DNA of 17,137 bases, from contig JADGJA010000483.1 in the NCBI GenBank assembly GCA_027596035.1, positions 1 to 17,137 of the forward strand, read 5' to 3'. This DNA comes from Thoreauomyces humboldtii (taxonomy: Eukaryota > Chytridiomycota > Chytridiomycetes > Spizellomycetales > Powellomycetaceae). Shown here piece by piece: positions 9,901-17,137 of this stretch (positions are counted from its first letter, which is position 1; the number at the start of each line of letters is the position of its first letter). The notes below the pieces were generated by a model. That model searched no databases. It was not told the origin of the DNA and saw only the letters and a program-made list of their open reading frames with translations. Made by a program: the position numbers and the translations under genes.

Positions 9901-12780
9901 ACTACATCCGGAACGAAGACCAACGATTATGCTGGTAAGCACGTACCAGCACTTGCATTCCTTGAACATGCTCGCTCACCTTCTTTCTCTCGGTAGCATA
10001 TGCATACAACATCTACAAGAAGTCGGAGGACAGCAAGGTTCAAGACTTCCTTAACGCGCACATCCTGTCAGACATGAAGCCTTTCTTCTCGTGCAACCCA
10101 GGGCCTTGCTCGAGCACTCCTTTCAAAACGGTTCAGTACACCGTCACGGACTCGAATGGGCTCAACAGCTTCATGTCCCAACAGCTGGGCGTTTCACCAA
10201 GCGACTTTACTACTTCTGGAACGATTAAGAACAGCGGGCAACCTGAGATTGCAAGCCAGTGCGGCAGATTCGGCACGAACTGCGGTACGCCCGGCTACAC
10301 CCTTAACGGGGTCCCGCAGATGTCGCCGAACTGGCCGGAGAATCCGCAGCCGAACATCGTCAGCTTCATGACCAACTGCCGAACGCTCATCAACACCGCC
10401 AACACTCTGATCGGCCAGACGGACGTTTCTCTGAACAGCACTAGGGACAACATCAAAGCTCTGACCATGCAACTCGGTGTCGCCAACCAGACTCTGCAGT
10501 CCATGGTGCAGTACGAGACCGCCACGGAGACGGCTGTCGCGGCTGACGAAAAAAAGCGCAAGAACTTCCTCGAAGCCATCATCAGCGCTATCGTCGGACT
10601 CGTACTGGCGGCCATTCTTCCTGGAGCTGGAGAGGTGCTCGATGCTGCTATCGGTGCCTTCACCACCATCAGGCTCGCTGCAGAGGCTGGCGATCTCGGA
10701 AGCGATATCGCTGACTTTGCTACCACCGCCGGCAAATGGGCCGATTCGATCGGAGATGCGGGCGCTAACGCTGCCAACGTTGCTCGCGACATGTTTGAAG
10801 CTCTTCCAGACTTCCTCAAGACTGTCATCGGCTTCGCCAAGAACGCTTTCGACCAACTCGGCACATTGGTCAAGTGCGCCGCGACCCAGTACATTGACGG
10901 AGAGGTCCAGTCTTCCATCGAGGACGCATTGCCAGACTTCGGCGTCGCGCGTCGTTCCCTGTCGCCGCTTGCTTCCCCGCCATCAACGACCAGACTTCGT
11001 TTCCCGGCGGCGGTCTCTCCTCGTGCGTCGCGTACGACGCTATCCTCCGAAGAGTTGGACGAGCTATGGTCGCTGGCGGCCATGCCGAGAGTCCCACTCC
11101 CCAAGCATGTGAGCACCCACACCGGGTACCTTCCCCAGCCTTCGGGAGACATCATTCTCTCCATCCGAGGCGGCAAGCGCAAGAAGAGTCCCAACGTCGC
11201 CGCTAGTGGGGCGCAAGCCACCAAGAAGCAGAAGCGTGCAAAGGGCAGCGGAAGCGACCCGACAGCGAACGACAAACCCGATTGCGTATTCCAGACCGTC
11301 GAGCGCCAGCTGTCTACCAGCAGCTATGACGCGAAGTGCAAATCTGCCGGAGGTGCCTACGGATTCTTCGGCGCGACTCCCGATGCGGCGCTCGATACCC
11401 TGCAACTTACGCTCACGCCTTACGACGGCAATAACAGGAAGGATGTTGACGATGTTTACGAATCTCTTGGCGGGTCGCGATGGGGTTACGGAACAAACCA
11501 GAAGAAGGGTGATCCTAACTTGGTCAAATTCTGGACGCAATGCGATCATTCTCTCGAGGTTGGTTCCAATCCTCTTTCGTCTGGTTCGAGACTTCTGACT
11601 AATACTCACATTTCCTTAGGTGAACGAGGTCTCACAGATGATAGGAAAACCCATGATGGACAAGATGGGATCAGCGCTCACCCCTGATGCGCTGTGTGCT
11701 CTATGGAAGGAGGCTGATTCTGGATCGTACGCAGCTCACTTGAACGATGTCAAGGGCTGCATAAACGGTACGTGTTGCTCGTGTCGAGAGGATGAAGCCT
11801 GCCTCGTGCCAACCTCATTCTTTCTGCGAGCAGGCGCGGACAATATGCGACAGATCGCCCGAGACATGAACCAGATCAAGGTTCCTCAGGTGCAGAACGG
11901 AGAGGGTTTCGGAGCCGCCAAGGCTTCCGATGCCAACATCTTGGGCACACTCACCTACCTCGGATTGCCCGATTTCGTCGATCGTCGTACGAAGACAGCA
12001 AAGTGCCTCTCTGACGCGCTCAAAAAGCACTCGAAGTTGGTGGGGGTCAACGTCGGAGAGGCAGACAAGGCACAGGCCGAATCTCTTTCTCAGTTCCTGA
12101 GCGACAAGGGCGATGACGTTGTCTCTACTACGGACAAGAACCTGGTGGAAGGACGAAAGGTACTGCTATTTGACAGCACTCTGTTCTTCATCGTCTTGCC
12201 GATGCTGATGCCTGTTTCTTGCTCGCAGAGCATGCGTACCAAGATTGCTGGCGACCGCCCTGCGACTTACATCACGGACAGCGGAGACTGGAACAACATC
12301 GAAAAGGTGGACAAGGTACTCAACGCCAAGATCATCGCCTCGGACGCTCTGTGGAAGGAGACGGCTCTCAAGGTCCCTGCGGACGGCGTCAGCGCCGTCG
12401 AGAAGTACAAGGGCTTCGACGACCCAAAGTTCCGCAACGGAGACCCCACTCTGCCCAGCGGTGGCGACCCCACCACCGACCCCAACAAGCCCAAGAACGG
12501 AGGCCCCACGGGAGGAAGCGGAGATCCTCCACCCAGCCCTGCCTGTCCCGCGGGCAAGGCGCGACGCGACGGCGGCGGCGACTGCGTCCCCAACACGCCG
12601 GGACAGGGAACTCCCGCCGATCCTCACGATCCGGGATCCAACCATCCGGCGGATCCCAACAACCATTCCGGGGTCGACGGTTCCATCGAGGGTGATAAGG
12701 GACCTTTCGGAGATCTGGACCATGAACCTTCCCGTGGACAGGTCAGGGCTTCGCACGGCGGTGGCGTTGGATGCGGTTAA
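6922..12780 (+). CDS. Killer-toxin-like (subgroup C) GH18 chitinase with three LysM and one CBM18
   Basis: Secreted endo-acting chitinase, predicted to cleave beta-1,4-GlcNAc polymers after binding chitin through LysM/CBM18. Exons are 6922-7067, 7242-7830, 7903-8368, 8449-8661, 8735-9703, 9767-9934, 9997-11558, 11620-11767, 11834-12159 and 12229-12780, in frame throughout, about 1712 residues. The start at 6922 begins a signal peptide (LSLLLLLATGEG). LysM domains lie at about 30-76, 90-138 and 154-206. CBM18 is at 219-263 (CCDKWGWCG). GH18 is at about 280-645: LSVGGWSF, catalytic DGLDIDWEYP with proton donor E403, MLYDLHG, FYGRTF, VVVWAVD. The remaining ~1060 residues have no enzyme I recognise. 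They include a hydrophobic Gly-containing hairpin (about 1041-1071), dibasic clusters (1168-1170, 1244-1247, 1260-1264), a Cys-containing orphan domain (about 1280-1560) and a Pro/Gly/Asp-rich tail. Length and order match subgroup C chitinases related to the zymocin alpha/beta subunit. It may serve in attack on rival fungi or in self wall remodelling. Introns 5, 8 and 9 are stop-free multiples of three. Confidence 0.88.
7068..7241 (+). other. Long first intron of the chitinase gene
   Basis: The donor GTAAAC follows the codons for GKF of the first LysM domain. The acceptor CTCCTCAACAG precedes the codons for SITIPTLNG, joining the two halves of that domain in phase 2. At 174 nt it is more than twice the length of the other introns here (61-80 nt). 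It holds a GA-rich block (7085-7130) and a pyrimidine-rich 3' half. Short open frames run through it but add no domain sequence. Confidence 0.8.
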
Positions 12781-13457
12781 AAGAAGCATTACCCCCTCTG
12801 CTAGGTAGGCAGAAGGGTGTACGGGGAGCGTAGGGAATTCCGGACTTGGTTACACTTAGACATACACGAATAAGACACTATGATGATACCTGAACCACTT
12901 GGTCGTATGTATGTCCTTTCGCGAGAACTTGTACTCCTGCAGACTTTTGGAAGATCCGTGCCCATTCTTCCAGGTCCCGGACCGGGAGCTGCTCACTAAC
13001 CAAGGCTTATCTTCGCTTTTGACTCGCTTTTGAATGGTTAAAAGAAAGCGTTCCTCTGTGGCAAGTTCCAGACGGGACCAGTCATGCTGGCTTGCAGCCT
13101 TTGCCATCTCGACATCTCCTGCCCCGCTTACGGGTACACTTGTGACTTGTCGATTGGCCGTCGGTTGCCTGCGGGTCCCTATCTCCCCTGTGCCTCCCTC
13201 CCCTGTTGGGATCTGACGGACTTTCTGGAGTGACGAGGTCCGGAAGGGTGGCGTCCACCTTCAACAGACCTCCTCAAAGCGCGTCGTCTCCGGACCACCA
13301 GCCAAAATATGGGCGGCCCCTACGGGGTAACGCTCTTGGAAGCCAGGAAGGTCACGGTCATGGTATCGATCAATATATTCTCAAAGGTCGGTAAACGATG
13401 AGTTCTAATGCGCCATCTAAAGTCCCAACGCGTGCAACACCCCCGCCATTTTTTTTT
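12781..13457. other. Convergent 3' intergenic region
   Basis: The chitinase (plus) and LysM gene (minus) end toward each other, with stops at 12780 and 13458. I see no gene with domain support; an 83-codon minus frame at 12856-13107 is not convincing. An AATAAG at about 12869 could serve polyadenylation of the chitinase transcript. A run of T at 13449-13459 abuts the LysM stop codon. No tRNA-like or rRNA-like sequence was recognised. Confidence 0.55.
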
Positions 13458-14912
13458 TTACGTCAAAGGCGAAGGCTGGTTGGTGCAGATGTAGTTCCCG
13501 ACCACGACCCGTCCGCAGTCGAGGTTGGCGTTGTCGGCGGTCAGATCGCCGACCGAGACGCCGTACGTGGTGGCGATCGAGTCGCACGAGTCGCCCGCAA
13601 CGATCTGGTACCCGAAGCACGTCGACGTGTACCCGGAGGGAGCCACTCCCGTGGAGCTGCACGAGATCTGGGAGGAGGTGGTGTTCACGCAGCTGGTGGC
13701 CGAGGACCAGCACACGCTGCCGTCGAACATGCTGTAGGTGGGACACTTGCCGACGGGACCCGACGGATGTGTGGGCGTGGCCGTGGCGGTGGGAGCGGTG
13801 GGAGAGGTGGTGGTGGTCGTCGGACTGGGAGTGGGTGTGGGAGTGGAGGTGGGGAGCTTCCCGGCGCTGACGCAGACGACCTGTCCGGGCTGCAGGGTGT
13901 TGCAGTCGAGGGTGGGGTTCTCGGCTTGGAACTGGGCGACCGTCTGTCCGACGCTGGTGGCGATGGCGTAGCAAGAGTCGCCGCTGACGACGGTGTGGGT
14001 GGTGCAAACGCCGTTGGGATTGGTGGGAGTGAGAGGGGTGGCGGTAGGCGCGGGAGCGGGGAGCTTGCCGGCGGTAACGCACAGAACCTGTCCAGGCTGC
14101 AGAGTGTTACAGTCGAGGGTGGGGTTCTCGGCTTGCAGCTGGGCGACGGTTTGCTTGACACTTGTGGCGATTGCGTAACAAGAGTCTCCGCTGACGACGG
14201 TATGAGTCGTACAGACGCCGTTGGGGTTGGTGGGAGTGACGGGAGTCGCTGTGGGGGCTGGAGTCGGAAGTTTGCCGGCGCTGACGCACAGAATCTGTCC
14301 AGGCTGCAGGGTGTTGCAGTCAAGGGTGGGGTTCTCGGCTTGGAGTTGGGCAACGGTTTGCTTGACACTGGTGGCGATGGCGTAACAAGAGTCGCCGCTT
14401 ACAACCGTGTGGGTGGTGCAGACGCCGTTGGGGTTGCTAGGAGTGACAGGGGTGGGGGTGGGTGCGGGAGCGGGGAGCTTGCCAGCGCTCACGCAGAGAA
14501 CCTGCCCGGGTTGCAGGGTGTTGCAGTCGAGGGTGGGGTTCTCTGCTTGGAGCTGAGCGACCGTCTGGCTGAACTTTGTCGCAACCGCATAACAGTAATC
14601 TCCCGTCTGGACCGTGTAGGTCTTGCAGACGCCCGCAGGCGCGGGAGCGGAGCCAGCACCGACGCAGAGCACGGTGCCGGGCTGGAGGGTGTTGCAGTTC
14701 AGGCTCGGGTTCTCGGCTTGAAGCTGGGCGACGGTCTGACCGAATTTTTGTCCGATCTCGTAGCAGTAGTCACCGGCGGCGACGGTGTAGGTCGGGCATG
14801 TGCTCAGACGCACGTCGGCGACCTTGTTGACGGAGTGGCTGGGTTTCGCAAGGGGAGCCGCCGCGGCCAGCGAGAGCAAGGGCAGAACGGCGAGGAAGGA
14901 GGAGGATACCAT
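13458..14912 (-). CDS. Secreted multi-LysM protein (six LysM domains), LysM-effector-like
   Basis: A single uninterrupted frame of 484 residues with no intron needed. The start at 14912 gives a classical signal peptide (FLAVLPLLSLAAAA, cleavage near AAP or AKP). LysM domains lie at about 39-84, 96-141, 165-210, 234-279, 303-348 and 432-477. Each begins C-x-x-(Y/H)-T/Q-(V/I) and contains a GD-(Y/S)-C core. Domains 1-5 end with CNTLQPG and a final CV. Domains 3-5 are almost identical and spaced exactly 69 residues apart. Pro/Thr-rich linkers (PAPAPTPTPVTP type) separate them. A longer Thr/Pro/Ser linker (353-388) and a four-Cys segment (390-431) precede the divergent sixth domain. LysM domains bind chitin or its oligomers. 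Proteins of this make-up protect hyphae from chitinases or sequester fragments that would alert a host. No catalytic domain or GPI signal is visible. It is convergent with the chitinase gene, whose product could be its functional counterpart. Confidence 0.92.
   Translation of the reverse strand: MVSSSFLAVLPLLSLAAAAPLAKPSHSVNKVADVRLSTCPTYTVAAGDYCYEIGQKFGQTVAQLQAENPSLNCNTLQPGTVLCVGAGSAPAPAGVCKTYTVQTGDYCYAVATKFSQTVAQLQAENPTLDCNTLQPGQVLCVSAGKLPAPAPTPTPVTPSNPNGVCTTHTVVSGDSCYAIATSVKQTVAQLQAENPTLDCNTLQPGQILCVSAGKLPTPAPTATPVTPTNPNGVCTTHTVVSGDSCYAIATSVKQTVAQLQAENPTLDCNTLQPGQVLCVTAGKLPAPAPTATPLTPTNPNGVCTTHTVVSGDSCYAIATSVGQTVAQFQAENPTLDCNTLQPGQVVCVSAGKLPTSTPTPTPSPTTTTTSPTAPTATATPTHPSGPVGKCPTYSMFDGSVCWSSATSCVNTTSSQISCSSTGVAPSGYTSTCFGYQIVAGDSCDSIATTYGVSVGDLTADNANLDCGRVVVGNYICTNQPSPLT
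13869..14420 (-). repeat. 207-bp in-frame tandem repeat encoding LysM domains 3-5
   Basis: Three consecutive LysM-plus-linker units recur at a period of 69 codons (207 bp). They differ by few residues (Q-I/V-LCV ends, VKQTV versus VGQTV, QLQ versus QFQ) but at more synonymous positions. The span covers the three LysM domains, with the linkers continuing at both sides. Domains 1 and 2 are related but more diverged, with a 57-residue offset between them. The pattern indicates serial duplication of one module, with possible later homogenisation. Confidence 0.9.
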
Positions 14913-15968
14913 GGTGGGTCGAGGATGGCGAGACGGATGGGAGATGGAGCGGGAGAAGGATGCGGATCCTCGCTTTTTGTTGTGGCGAGCGGGGATGCCC
15001 AGTTCACCACCGTCTTCTTTTTTCTTGTCTCTACAACCATTCCTTCCCGTTTTCGAACTCAGCATCTACGATGCTCAGCCCTGCTCTGGCTGTCGCCCTA
15101 TGAAAAAAGACAGCATGCCGCTCGTTCAGTACTGCACAGTTGTGGAAGAGGGCATGAGCAGCGTACAAGGGTAGTACTGTAGGTGTCCCCCACGCTGTTG
15201 TCAAAAGTTTTGTTGTTCTGCCCACCCGTGAAAAATCGACACTTTCGATAGCACACGCTGCACGCCGCACAGCTTCCCGGACCCAGCCCTCCACGATCGC
15301 CATCTGCTTCTCCCGCCCACGTGTGCGCAGAAATAGAAGGAAAAACAAAAAACAAAAAGAAGGACAAGAAAAAAAGAGAAAAGAGAAACAGAAGGAAAGA
15401 GATCATGAACGAGGGATCTGCAGAAGAACAGAAGGAGATCGTGGATCATTCTTGAGAGATTTTGAGTTTCCCTCAGCCCTCCAGCAGGTGGTTGGCAACT
15501 TGGCACATGTGCGCACCGGTACGGCACCGCATCACTCTTCGGGTATTCTTCCCGAGACGCGTACAGCGTGTACTGTACAGTACTGTTACTGCACGTTGCG
15601 TAGCGACCGCCATAGCTTGCACTGGGGCTGCGAAGGCGGTTCGAACCGTCTTGTGGAATGCTTGCTCATGAACTTTGGCTCCCCGGTCCTATCCCGTCAA
15701 GTCCACTTTTGCCGTACCGTCCCGGTCAACTAAGCGAGGGCTCCCGGAAATCGACTTCCCAGAGGAGTTTGCATGTACGGAATCGTCGTGGACAAAGCCA
15801 TACAGAACGTGAAATCGTGTAAAAAAAACGAACTCTTATTTCGATGTAAAAGACACGGCAGACATGATGGTAGTATAGTGCGTGATGGGGAAGGTATATA
15901 TGTATCGAGTGTGAAGGACTGTGGTGTCTGGAGGCGCGGCAAGGCTTGCCGAGGGGTCTATATTTTCT
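14913..15968. promoter_or_regulatory. Intergenic region upstream of the LysM gene
   Basis: No gene is supported here. For the LysM gene this is the upstream region. It contains CAGTACTG at 15127-15134 and AGTACTGTA at 15173-15181 (about 215-270 bp before the ATG), and a long purine-rich tract at 15330-15405 that is a pyrimidine tract on the LysM coding strand. It also holds a 14-bp perfect palindrome GTACTGTACAGTAC at 15570-15583 and a 12-bp palindrome CGGTTCGAACCG at 15637-15648. The right end (about 15700-15968) should hold the 3' end of the glycopeptide-family gene and is AT-richer. Confidence 0.5.
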
Positions 15969-16550
15969 TTAGCAGAACCTATGAAAGCGAGAAACAAATC
16001 CATGCCTGTCAGCTTTTCTCTTCATAAATCTGACAATATATGCATGCAACGAATAGTGAAAAACTCACGTGATGGCGAGGTTGACGTCCCGGGCCTGGCA
16101 GCCGACCTGGCACGCGTAGTCGTCGGGCTTGTAGAAGGCGTGCTGGGGACCGCAGTTTGCGTCGGGGCAGTCGTTGCCGAGTCCGTTGCACGTGTTGTCT
16201 CCGCCGTAGAATCCGAAGCCGATGTTGTTGGTGAAGGCGTGGGGAGCGATCAAGGACACGTCGACGCTCGATCCGGATCCGGGACCGTTGTTGGGGTCCT
16301 GGAGCGTTCCCTCCACGACCACGCAGTTCTCGCCGTTGTAACCGCACCGGTGGTCCCACGTCTGGAGGTACGCGATCCACGACGAGAAGGGACCGTCGAA
16401 GGTCTGGTCGCCGGTCCACACATTGTTTCCCTGAACGATGGTGGGAGTTCCGGATCCGCATCGGTTGGTGAAGGTGATGCGGTGCTGCTCGGCGGAGGCA
16501 GTGGCGGCCATGGCGGCGACAGCGAGGACGACGGTCTTGAAAGCAAACAT
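15969..16550 (-). CDS. Small secreted Cys-rich glycopeptide / thaumatin-like family protein
   Basis: Two exons, 16550-16069 and a terminal 10-nt exon 15978-15969, encode 163 residues. The start at 16550 gives a signal peptide (MFAFKTVVLAVAAMAATASA). The mature part begins EQHRITFTNRCGSGTP, followed by a CGYNGENC segment, DVSLIAPHAFTNNIGFGFYG, and DACQ-like CQ-x-GCQARDVNLAIT. This order matches the small fungal family often annotated as 'glycopeptide', related to thaumatin-like/PR-5 folds, which typically ends in AITFC. Read without splicing, the frame would stop at AIT through a GTGAGT donor. Using that donor and the TTTCATAG acceptor (intron 15979-16068, 90 nt) adds F-C-stop and restores the family's last cysteine. 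The precise biochemical role of the family is not settled; carbohydrate or wall association is commonly assumed. Family assignment is from memory of the motif order, not a search. Confidence 0.82.
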
Positions 16551-17137
16551 TTTTTGTTTTTTAACGGAATGAGGGGGAAGGGAAGAGGGAAGCAAGGGAG
16601 CGGCGAGCAAGGATGTGAAAGTATGCGTTGAATGCGGTGATGAACGACGGGAAACGACGGTTGCCGACGACCTTTTGAAGACCGTCGGGATCCTGCCCAC
16701 GAAACCGATGTACTACATCGTACTCCTGCTGCATCGGGGAGCGGAACGGGAAAAAAAACCCAGCGGCTCCCTCGTGCTTCATTGTCATCGGCGGGAGGCG
16801 AGTCCCGCAACATGAGCGAATCGGCTGAGTTTTTCAGCTCCAGGCCCTGGCTGCTGCCATCGAGGCAGGCGGGCTGCATCTCGCACAGAAAATTCATCGG
16901 TCGTCAAAGACGCAAGGTGAGTGGCCCGTTCACCATTCTCCTCCCCACGATCGTTCTTGTCTGTCGTGACGATGGGATCCATCGTACAGCAAAGAAGCGT
17001 GTACTTTTCTGCATCATGCCAGAAGCGCTTCCGCTAGCGGTTGGCTGAGTCCGCTAGCGCCTCCGCCGACCCATCATGACGGGGACTCTGTGCTACTGCA
17101 GTACGGCATGGCTCACCGAACACACGGCGTGTGGGGA
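16551..17137. promoter_or_regulatory. Upstream region of the glycopeptide-family gene; no further gene seen
   Basis: This is the 5' flank of the minus-strand gene starting at 16550. An A-rich leader (CAAAAAATG context) precedes its start. GTACTACATCGTACT at 16710-16724 loosely resembles the GTAC-type motifs upstream of the chitinase and LysM genes. CCGCTAGCG occurs at 17031-17039 and 17051-17059 as a 20-bp-spaced direct repeat, the first copy within a CCGCTAGCGG palindrome. Short overlapping frames on both strands have no domain support. Confidence 0.5.

Noticed and set aside
8809..9969. Minus-strand open frame of 386 codons over the chitinase
   Set aside because: It lies antisense to GH18 exons with clear catalytic motifs; it results from GC-rich third positions.
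10295..11275. Minus-strand open frame of 326 codons
   Set aside because: It is antisense to the long chitinase exon 9997-11558, which is in frame with its neighbours through good splice sites.
12856..13107. Possible 83-residue minus-strand gene
   Set aside because: No domain, no signal peptide and no coding-like codon bias; it lies in the 3' region between convergent genes.
13869..14420. Regularly spaced repeats suggestive of a CRISPR array
   Set aside because: The repeats are 207-bp coding units for LysM domains in a eukaryotic gene, with no short repeat/spacer structure.
13398..15182. Long plus-strand open frame of 594 codons
   Set aside because: It is the antisense of the LysM gene; its Gly/Val-rich repeats mirror the tandem LysM codons, and no domain or signal is present.
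15637..15650. GGTTCGAACC resembling a tRNA T-arm
   Set aside because: No matching acceptor, D-arm or anticodon arm can be folded upstream at tRNA distances, and the five-pair T stem does not form with a seven-base loop. It is just a short palindrome.

Overview
The window is nuclear DNA from a filamentous or dimorphic fungus, most likely a basidiomycete. Genes are broken by short introns (mostly 61-90 nt) with GTRNGT-type donors, pyrimidine-rich 3' ends and CAG/TAG acceptors. Coding DNA is GC-rich with C/G-ending codons. The protein families (killer-toxin-like GH18 chitinase, CBM18/hevein modules, LysM strings, a small secreted thaumatin-like 'glycopeptide' family protein) are typical of fungal secretomes. 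Ustilaginomycotina is a guess; sequence alone does not fix the genus.

Layout. (1) 1-721: no gene I can support. (2) 722-1465, minus: a small four-exon gene of unknown function with one in-frame TAG. (3) 1466-2444: intergenic, dominated by a long GT/GA microsatellite. (4) 2445-5785, minus: a six-exon gene for a secreted protein of about 986 residues: signal peptide, Cys-rich N-terminal domain, four hevein-type chitin-binding modules, an unrecognised middle domain and a ricin-B beta-trefoil. (5) 5786-6921: divergent promoter region. (6) 6922-12780, plus: a ten-exon gene for a secreted chitinase of about 1712 residues: three LysM, one CBM18, a GH18 domain with intact catalytic motif, then about 1060 residues of non-GH18 sequence. 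That C-terminal part has a hydrophobic hairpin, dibasic clusters, an orphan domain and a disordered tail, matching subgroup C (killer-toxin-like) chitinases. (7) 12781-13457: convergent 3' region. (8) 13458-14912, minus: an intronless gene for a secreted protein with six LysM domains, three of them in a 207-bp tandem repeat. (9) 14913-15968: intergenic. (10) 15969-16550, minus: a small secreted glycopeptide/thaumatin-like protein whose last exon is only 10 nt. (11) 16551-17137: its upstream region.

Four of the five genes encode secreted proteins and three carry chitin-binding modules. The chitinase and the hevein/ricin-B protein are head-to-head across 1.1 kb and could share control. A plausible reading is a locus for acting on chitin walls. 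The chitinase would anchor to chitin (LysM/CBM18), cut it (GH18) and perhaps help a C-terminal portion act on or enter a rival cell, as in zymocin-like systems. The lectin and LysM proteins would bind chitin, shield it or mask its fragments. Co-function is inference; the domain calls rest on motifs read in the sequence. All exon boundaries were assigned by eye from splice signals and reading phase.
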